Assembly: GCA_047622605.1 (NCBI GenBank) | Contig: JBLHND010000124.1 | Location: 1-10,812, forward strand | Source: Motiliproteus sp047622605 | Lineage (GTDB): Bacteria > Pseudomonadota > Gammaproteobacteria > Pseudomonadales > Balneatricaceae | Reading direction: 5' to 3' | Length of the DNA: 10,812 nt | In this document: positions 6,285 through 10,812 of the stretch, piece by piece | Numbering within the stretch: position 1 is the stretch's first letter | Layout of the letters: each line of letters begins with the position of its first letter | Notes under the pieces: model-generated | What the model saw: only the letters and a program-made list of their open reading frames with translations | Told to the model about the DNA's origin: nothing | Databases searched by the model: none | Translations under genes and position numbers: made by a program

Positions 6285-7371
6285 CGGTGTAATCCGCACT
6301 GGGACGGATGATGCGGTTGTCGGCGCGCTGCTCGAAGGCATGTGCCGCCCAGCCGGTCAGGCGCGAGCAGACGAAGATCGGTGTGAAGAGTTTGGTCGGA
6401 ATCCCCATAAAGTGGTATGCAGAGGCGTGGAAGAAGTCGGCATTGCAGAACAGCTTCTTCTCGCGCTTCATCACCTCTTCACAGCGGACAGAGACCGGAT
6501 AGAGCACCTTATCACCAACATCCTGAGCCAGCTCCTCAGCGCACTTCTTGATCACGGCGTTACGCGGATCAGAGTCGCGATACACCGCATGCCCGAAGCC
6601 CATGATCTTCTCTTTGCGTTCGAGCATGCCCAGCATCTCGCGCTCGGCTTCGTCGGCAGAGGTCCAGTTCTGGATCATATCCATCGCTGCTTCGTTGGCG
6701 CCGCCGTGCAGTGGCCCACGCAGGGTACCTATGGCCGCCGTCACCACCGAGTGGATATCGGATAGCGTCGAGGCACAGACGCGACCGGCAAAGGTCGAGG
6801 CGTTAAACTCGTGCTCGGCATAAAGGATCAGGGAGGTATTCATCACTCGGGCATGCAGCGCGTTGGGCTTCTCGCCCTTGAGCAGATGCAGAAAGTGCGC
6901 ACCGATCGAATCATCGTCGGTCTCGGTCTCGATCCGCACGCCTTCATGGCTGAAGCGATACCAGTAGATGATGATCGATGGAAAGACCGCCAGCATGCGG
7001 TCGACTTTGTCCTGCTGTTCGCTGAAGTCCAGTTCGGTCTCCAGGTTACCCAGCATGGAGCAGCCAGTACGCATCACATCCATCGGATGGGCAGAAGCCG
7101 GGATCTGCTCCAGCACGGTTTTCAGTGCCTGAGGCAGACCGCGCAGAGTTTTCAGCTTGGCGATATAAGCATCCAGCTCGGCCTGGTTGGGCAGTTTGCC
7201 CTTAAGCAGCAGATAAGCCACCTCTTCAAAGCCGGCCTTCTCAGCCAACTCAACCATATCGTAACCACGGTAGGTCAAACCTGCACCGGTCTTGCCCACG
7301 GTGCACAATGCGGTCGTTCCTGCGGATTGACCACGCAGACCGGCTCCGCTCAATTTCTTATCTTCGGCCAT
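6241..7371 (-). CDS. prpC: PrpC, 2-methylcitrate synthase
   Basis: A 376-residue citrate-synthase-family enzyme, the usual length for the short 2-methylcitrate synthases. It condenses propionyl-CoA with oxaloacetate, the entry step of the cycle. The catalytic residues are visible: His222 in GPLHGGANEAA, His261 in GFGHAVYRDSDPR and Asp312 in NADFFHAS. The arginine-containing C-terminal segment HAFEQRADNRIIRPSADY is typical. The N-terminus SGAGLRGQSAGTTALCTVG favours PrpC over GltA, as does the neighbourhood of prpB and acnD. The start ATG follows GAGAGGAAAGAG. It lies 179 nt after prpB, with a small GCAGGGA/TCCCTGC hairpin in the gap. Its last 44 nt are copied twice more downstream, which leaves the reading frame intact. 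Confidence 0.97.
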   Translation of the reverse strand: MAEDKKLSGAGLRGQSAGTTALCTVGKTGAGLTYRGYDMVELAEKAGFEEVAYLLLKGKLPNQAELDAYIAKLKTLRGLPQALKTVLEQIPASAHPMDVMRTGCSMLGNLETELDFSEQQDKVDRMLAVFPSIIIYWYRFSHEGVRIETETDDDSIGAHFLHLLKGEKPNALHARVMNTSLILYAEHEFNASTFAGRVCASTLSDIHSVVTAAIGTLRGPLHGGANEAAMDMIQNWTSADEAEREMLGMLERKEKIMGFGHAVYRDSDPRNAVIKKCAEELAQDVGDKVLYPVSVRCEEVMKREKKLFCNADFFHASAYHFMGIPTKLFTPIFVCSRLTGWAAHAFEQRADNRIIRPSADYTGPESSQWVAIEDRA

Positions 7372-7407
7372 AACTCTTTCCTCTCCATCTATTTTAAAGC
7401 GTGCTCT

Positions 7408-7430
7408 GCAGGGAACCAGAACGTCCCTGC
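7408..7430. repeat. Inverted repeat between prpB and prpC
   Basis: GCAGGGA (7408-7414) and TCCCTGC (7424-7430) form a perfect 7-bp stem with a 9-nt loop, about 37 nt upstream of the prpC start. No T-run follows on the minus strand, so it is more likely an mRNA structure or processing site than a terminator. The rest of the 7372-7550 gap is AT-rich near the prpB stop and shows no further clear signal. Confidence 0.45.
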
Positions 7431-7550
7431 GCGAACATATTCAGCACTGACTGCGGATGACCGACTGCGCCCTGTACCTGGCGTCGATCATCACGGCATC
7501 TGCTCTTAACGTCGATCGTAACGCTATTGTTATTTGTTGTTTGTTTATGC

Positions 7551-8444
7551 TTATTTATTCTTACCTTCGGCGAAGAGCGCATCCAGCTTGCGTTCAAAAT
7601 CGTGGTAATTGAGGAAATCGTAGAGTTCCATTCGAGTCTGCATCGTATCGATAACATCCTTCTGATCACCCTTCTGCAGGATGTTCTCATAGACCGCCAG
7701 GGCGGCCTTGTTAGCCGCACGAAAGGCACTCAACGGATAGAGCACCATGGCGCAACCGACATCACCCAGCTCCTGCTTATTGAACAGCGGGGTCGCGCCA
7801 AACTCGGTAATATTGGCCAGTAGCGGCACATCACCGATGGCGGCACTGAAGGCCTTGTAGTCTTCTAGGGTGTGCACTGCTTCGGCGAAGATGCCGTCGG
7901 CACCCGCTTCGATACAGGCCATTGCACGCTCAACCGCCGCGTCCAGACCTTCCATCTGAAAGGCATCGGTACGGGCGATCAGGAAGAAGTCAGCATCGGT
8001 CTTGCCATCGGCAGCCGCTTTAACCCGGTCTGCCATCTCGCCCTGAGAGACAATCTCTTTGTTCGGACGGTGACCGCAGCGCTTCTGAGCCACCTGGTCT
8101 TCGATATGACAGGCTGCCGCACCCGCCTTGATCATCTCTTTAACGGTACGCTGAATATTGAAGGCGCCGCCCCAGCCGGTATCGATATCGACCAGCAGCG
8201 GCGTCTGCACCGCACTGCTGATCCGTCGCACATCTTCGAGCACATCGTTACACGAGGTCATACCCAAATCGGGCAAGCCGTAGGAGTGGTTAGCCACGCC
8301 GCCGCCGGACAGGTAGATCGCCTGATGACCCACACGTTCTGCCATCATGGCGTGATAGGCGTTAGTCGTACCTACAATTTGCAGCGGGCTGTTTTCAGCC
8401 AGTGCCTTACGGAAGCGTCCGCCTGCAGTCAGTTTTTGGGTCAT
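7551..8444 (-). CDS. prpB: PrpB, 2-methylisocitrate lyase
   Basis: A 297-residue member of the isocitrate lyase/PEP mutase superfamily, full length. It cleaves 2-methylisocitrate to pyruvate and succinate, the last step of the cycle; the enzyme is cytoplasmic, Mg-dependent and normally tetrameric. The catalytic loop KRCGH is at residues 121-125 with Cys123 as the general acid. SGGGVANHSYGLPD (46-59) and the metal/substrate site DIDTGWGG (86-93) are intact. The 297-residue length and KRCGHRPNKEIV favour PrpB over the longer isocitrate lyase. The ATG has GAGAGGA about 7 nt upstream. It lies 40 nt after the regulator gene, so the two are very probably co-transcribed from the promoter before the regulator. 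Confidence 0.97.
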   Translation of the reverse strand: MTQKLTAGGRFRKALAENSPLQIVGTTNAYHAMMAERVGHQAIYLSGGGVANHSYGLPDLGMTSCNDVLEDVRRISSAVQTPLLVDIDTGWGGAFNIQRTVKEMIKAGAAACHIEDQVAQKRCGHRPNKEIVSQGEMADRVKAAADGKTDADFFLIARTDAFQMEGLDAAVERAMACIEAGADGIFAEAVHTLEDYKAFSAAIGDVPLLANITEFGATPLFNKQELGDVGCAMVLYPLSAFRAANKAALAVYENILQKGDQKDVIDTMQTRMELYDFLNYHDFERKLDALFAEGKNK

Positions 8445-8484
8445 GACATATCCTCTCTACGGTTGTCGTGCTGTTTGTGTATCG

Positions 8485-9189
8485 TTACAGCTCTGTTTGA
8501 AGCTTTAATTTCTGTTCGATATTTTTCCGTGCGGCGCTGATATGACGTCGCATCAGTATCTCCGCCAATTCGCCGTCGCGCTGCCCGATCGCATCCACGA
8601 TATGGCGGTGCTCGGCCAACGCCCTTACCGGACGCGAGCTGGAGAGACTGAACTGGTAGCGGTACATCCGTACCAGGTGATACAGCTCGCCACCGAGAAG
8701 TTCTTGCAGCTTATTGTTTTTACTGCCCTGAACGATCCGGTAATGGAAATCCAGGTCACCCTCCTTCTGGAAGTAAGACCGACCCTCACTCTGCTCCATG
8801 CTCCGCTCATGCTGATCGAGCAACTCACGCAAACTGAAGATCTCGGCATCCGTCATATTCTCTGCGGCCAGCCGGCAAGCCATCCCCTCCATCGCCTCGC
8901 GGACGTGGTAGATTTCAATCAACTCCTTAGACGACAAAGAAACAACCCGGGCGCCCACATGCGGAATCCGCACCACCAGCCGCAACCCTTCCAGGCGGCG
9001 AATCGCTTCACGCAGCGGACCTCGACTGATGCCATAGGTGCGCGCCAGTTCAGGCTCGCTGATCTTATGACCCGGTGGAATATCACCCTTAACAATGGCT
9101 GTCACTATCTCGCCACAGACCCGGTCGGCTAGGGTTCTGTACTCCGGTTCGGCAAGTTCTAAGGCCGTAAGCTGAATGACTTTGTTCAT
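8485..9189 (-). CDS. GntR-family (FCD) regulator of the methylcitrate locus
   Basis: A 234-residue DNA-binding regulator. Residues about 16-80 form the GntR winged helix-turn-helix (ADRVCGEIVTAIVKGDIPPG, then SEPELARTYGISRGPLREAI). Residues about 85-225 form an FCD effector domain with its metal/ligand set Asp145, His149 (DLDFH), His194 (EHRH) and His216 (MRRH). It is the usual type found before prpBC in gammaproteobacteria that lack the sigma54-type PrpR; the ligand is probably a cycle intermediate such as 2-methylcitrate (inference). I chose the ATG at 9189: the upstream in-frame TTG at 9249 is itself part of the predicted -35 box, and the added residues have no family resemblance. The ribosome site before 9189 is weak. 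The operator palindrome abuts the start codon, pointing to autoregulation. Confidence 0.93.
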   Translation of the reverse strand: MNKVIQLTALELAEPEYRTLADRVCGEIVTAIVKGDIPPGHKISEPELARTYGISRGPLREAIRRLEGLRLVVRIPHVGARVVSLSSKELIEIYHVREAMEGMACRLAAENMTDAEIFSLRELLDQHERSMEQSEGRSYFQKEGDLDFHYRIVQGSKNNKLQELLGGELYHLVRMYRYQFSLSSSRPVRALAEHRHIVDAIGQRDGELAEILMRRHISAARKNIEQKLKLQTEL

Positions 9190-9192
9190 AGG

Positions 9193-9204
9193 ATTGTCGA
9201 CAAT
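9193..9204. promoter_or_regulatory. Predicted operator ATTGTCGACAAT
   Basis: A perfect 12-bp palindrome between the predicted promoter and the regulator's ATG. Its form fits sites bound by FCD-type GntR proteins (TTGTC-GACAA), and its position would block transcription of the regulator-prpBC-acnD-prpF unit. That the neighbouring GntR protein binds it is an inference. Confidence 0.7.
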
Positions 9205-9220
9205 GTTGTTGAATGGCCCC

Positions 9221-9249
9221 ACAGTACGCGCCGTAAAAACTCGAGTCAA
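9221..9249 (-). promoter_or_regulatory. Predicted promoter of the prp locus
   Basis: On the minus strand TTGACT (9249-9244) is followed by exactly 17 nt and TACTGT (9226-9221). The -35 matches 5 of 6, the -10 4 of 6. The start would fall near 9214, placing the 9193-9204 palindrome just inside the transcript. Confidence 0.65.
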
Positions 9250-9266
9250 CCGTAAAACCCGACTAG

Positions 9267-9280
9267 ATTGTCAACACAAT
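9267..9280. promoter_or_regulatory. Possible second operator half
   Basis: ATTGTcaacACAAT is an inverted repeat that matches the main operator at 9 of its first 12 positions. It lies about 18 nt upstream of the predicted -35. It could be a weaker second site for the GntR regulator. Confidence 0.4.
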
Positions 9281-9379
9281 ACAAAAGTATAGGGGTAAGT
9301 ACTGAATCAGAATAAGCGCGAAAAAGGCAACAACGCGCTGCTGAATGCACCGCCAGGCAGGGGGGAGCTATAGGTTTAG

Positions 9380-9421
9380 GTAATCTAGTTCAGGCAATCT
9401 AGTTCAGGCAACCTGGTTCAG
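9380..9421. repeat. 14-bp tandem repeat across the hydrolase stop codon
   Basis: Three units, gtaatctagttcag (9380-9393), gcaatctagttcag (9394-9407) and gcaacctggttcag (9408-9421), with a degenerate fourth on the left. The hydrolase stop TGA at 9404-9406 lies inside the middle unit. Because 14 is not a multiple of three, the unit that encodes LNQV in the first copy is read in another frame in the second and yields the stop. Confidence 0.85.
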
Positions 9422-10276
9422 GTAACGCGCCAGGTCAAGATCCATCTGCCGGGCGATCTGCCGCGGCTTTTGAAACGGCAGACTGTGGTCACAACCGCGC
9501 ACGGGATGGTAGTGCCAACGATCCAGCTGCTGGACCAGCTGCTGATTGAGCAGATGCATGGACTCGATACTGCGACTGCCGACAAAACTACTGACGTCCC
9601 CCTGATCGAAAAACAGCCGCGACCGATCGAGCCGCTGGCTCGCATCGGTCACCGCATCCAGGGCATTGGCAAACCCCAGGGGACGATAGCCTAACCGGGC
9701 AATCGAGAGCGCATCGCCACGCGGGGACAGGATTCGATTAGGCGCGACCGTTTGCAAAAACTGCAGCACACTGACCTCCGGATCGTCGCACTCGCGCAGT
9801 AACTTTGCGATGTCGCTATAGCGCTGCCGATTAGCGATCACCTCGTCCATCTCACTACGATCGACCAGGGCTGATTCGAGCAGATACTGTTTATGCACTC
9901 GATGGGGCAGCCGTTGCTTTAACAGCATGCCGACCAGACCACCGAACGAATAGCCACCCAGATCAAACGCCCACCACCCCAGGTGATCCAGCAGGCTGAT
10001 CTGATCGCCGACGACCTCCTCTACGCTATAGCCACGCTCGCTGGAATCCAGGTCAACCGTCTGCCCCATCCCCCGCAGGTCGGGCACCAGCACCTCATGC
10101 CAACCCTGGAGGCTGTTCAGCAGATGTGCCCAGCTGTCCTCGCCCGCCACCCCGGCACCGTGCAATAGCAGCAAGCGCCGCCCCTGCTCGGCATACTTAT
10201 TCCGGTAGAGTCGGTAGCTGATGCGCTGATCGGCGGTTTCGAGTACGTCTGTATGGATCAAAAAGTGTGATTTCAT
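9404..10276 (-). CDS. Alpha/beta hydrolase fold protein
   Basis: A 290-residue soluble alpha/beta hydrolase; the substrate is unknown. The oxyanion-hole region is LLLLHGAGVAG (residues 35-45), the strand-turn VPDLRGMGQT is at 64-73, and the nucleophile elbow GYSFGG at 108-113 gives Ser110. The acid is probably Asp224 or Asp227 in LFFDQGDVSSF, and the base His264 in GCDHSLPFQKP. All three are therefore present, and an esterase, lactonase or thioesterase role is possible. The ATG has GGAG close upstream. It is on the same strand as the prp genes, 214 nt before the regulator start, but the prp promoter lies in that gap, so it is probably a separate unit. Its neighbour on the other side is divergent pabB. 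The C-terminus is set by a 14-bp tandem repeat. No specific name is justified. Confidence 0.88.
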   Translation of the reverse strand: MKSHFLIHTDVLETADQRISYRLYRNKYAEQGRRLLLLHGAGVAGEDSWAHLLNSLQGWHEVLVPDLRGMGQTVDLDSSERGYSVEEVVGDQISLLDHLGWWAFDLGGYSFGGLVGMLLKQRLPHRVHKQYLLESALVDRSEMDEVIANRQRYSDIAKLLRECDDPEVSVLQFLQTVAPNRILSPRGDALSIARLGYRPLGFANALDAVTDASQRLDRSRLFFDQGDVSSFVGSRSIESMHLLNQQLVQQLDRWHYHPVRGCDHSLPFQKPRQIARQMDLDLARYLNQVA

Positions 10277-10352
10277 AATCTCCGCAGCACTAGATGTTAA
10301 AAAACAATAAGTGAGCAGTGTAATCGATTGTCCCGTACAGCCCTAGGCGGCG

Positions 10353-10812
10353 ATGGAGCTTACTCCTTGTGCAGCGTACAATACGGCTCCTTTAGTCTTA
10401 CAGACGAAGGATGCCGCAGATCACCGGGGCTACGAAGCACCCCCAACAACCGCGCGCCCTACGGGAACCCTGCCCTTGCCACCCACGCATCTAAACCAGC
10501 TAGAACTCTGCTACGACCCCGACAGCGTGCCGCTGTTTGAATCGATACGCGCGCAGCCCTATCCCGTGTTCCTCGACAGCAGCCAGTTCGGGGGAACCTT
10601 TGGTCGTTTCGACATCCTCTGCGCCGACCCTGAGCTGCTATTAACCCAGGATAAAGGTACCCAGGATAAAGGTACCCAGGATAACGGCACCCAGGATAAC
10701 GGCCAGACCCGCCTGACCCGGCGCGATGGCCGCAGCGAACGACTCGACTGCAGGCCGCTGGTCGCCCTGCGGCGAATCTTACTCGAACAGGGTTTTAATG
10801 GCATACCGACCC
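10353..10812 (+). CDS. pabB: Aminodeoxychorismate synthase component I (PabB), 5' part
   Basis: An open frame that runs off the right edge (153 complete codons). From about residue 51 it reads LCYDPDSVPLFESI, then VFLDSS and GRFDILCADP, which is the typical N-terminal lobe of PabB/TrpE-type chorismate enzymes. PabB with PabA makes 4-amino-4-deoxychorismate for folate. The catalytic chorismate-binding domain lies outside the window. The start is uncertain. The only in-frame ATG is at 10353 with a weak AGG 5 nt upstream, but the first 40 or so residues have no family resemblance. A TTG at 10476 would give a start nearer the usual place and has GGGAA upstream. Four in-frame 15-bp repeats insert TQDKG/TQDNG units at residues 98-117. 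The gene is divergent from the hydrolase across a 76-nt gap. Confidence 0.82.
   Translation, partial: MELTPCAAYNTAPLVLQTKDAADHRGYEAPPTTARPTGTLPLPPTHLNQLELCYDPDSVPLFESIRAQPYPVFLDSSQFGGTFGRFDILCADPELLLTQDKGTQDKGTQDNGTQDNGQTRLTRRDGRSERLDCRPLVALRRILLEQGFNGIPT
10644..10703 (+). repeat. Four 15-bp in-frame tandem repeats inside pabB
   Basis: Units at 10644, 10659, 10674 and 10689 encode TQDKG, TQDKG, TQDNG and TQDNG. The first two and the last two differ by AAAGGT versus AACGGC. Being a multiple of three, copy number can change without breaking the frame. The insert sits after CADPELLL in a part of the N-terminal lobe that is variable in length in the family. Confidence 0.9.

Noticed and set aside
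6102..6341. Minus-strand 79-codon frame across the repeated prpC end
   Set aside because: It is in a different frame from prpC, overlaps its 3' end, and its internal repetition only reflects the DNA duplication.
7482..7517. Repeated CGTCGATC (7482-7489 and 7510-7517) as an operator
   Set aside because: The words are short, contain a common GATC core, and lie between prpB and prpC with no promoter that I can see.
9190..9249. Upstream TTG start that would add 20 residues to the GntR regulator
   Set aside because: The added stretch overlaps the predicted -35/-10 and the operator, so it would not be transcribed from that promoter.
10559..10804. Minus-strand frame with four PLSWV repeats
   Set aside because: It is the reverse-strand reading of the 15-bp repeats within pabB.

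Overview
The window looks like the chromosome of a gammaproteobacterium, probably a marine Oceanospirillales-type organism. This is inferred from the GntR-prpB-prpC-acnD-prpF gene order, the codon use and the PabB type; no species can be named. The core (about 1958 to 10812) is moderately GC-rich and ordinary in codon use. The first 1.2 kb is clearly AT-rich and looks acquired.

Layout. Positions 1-148 are bounded by perfect 16-bp inverted repeats of the 'ggtctaa / ttagacc' type and look like a small mobile-element remnant. Positions 214-1029 (minus) hold an orphan gene of AT-rich composition. Its N-terminus resembles the proteasome-beta/HslV Ntn-hydrolase fold. A predicted promoter, a leader hairpin and a cluster of TTCACGAT half-sites lie upstream of it. 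Positions 1207-1957 carry no convincing gene.

From 9249 down to 1958, all on the minus strand, is a complete 2-methylcitrate cycle locus for propionyl-CoA breakdown. It holds a GntR/FCD regulator, prpB (2-methylisocitrate lyase), prpC (2-methylcitrate synthase), acnD (Fe-S 2-methylcitrate dehydratase) and prpF (the isomerase/accessory protein needed by AcnD). There is no prpD, so this is the AcnD-PrpF variant. PrpC condenses propionyl-CoA with oxaloacetate. AcnD and PrpF convert 2-methylcitrate to the 2-methylaconitate isomer, which is rehydrated to 2-methylisocitrate. PrpB then splits that to pyruvate and succinate. A good promoter (TTGACT-N17-TACTGT) and a perfect palindrome ATTGTCGACAAT sit just before the regulator, which suggests autoregulation and control of the whole locus.

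Upstream of the regulator, also on minus, is an alpha/beta-hydrolase gene (9404-10276). Divergent from it is the 5' part of pabB (aminodeoxychorismate synthase component I), which runs off the right edge.

The main peculiarity is how many short tandem duplications the window carries. There are three copies of the prpC 3' end after its stop, about six 12-bp SD-like units in the prpF leader, three 14-bp units spanning the hydrolase stop codon, and four 15-bp in-frame units inside pabB. The gaps inside the prp operon are also unusually long (178-263 nt) and rich in inverted repeats.
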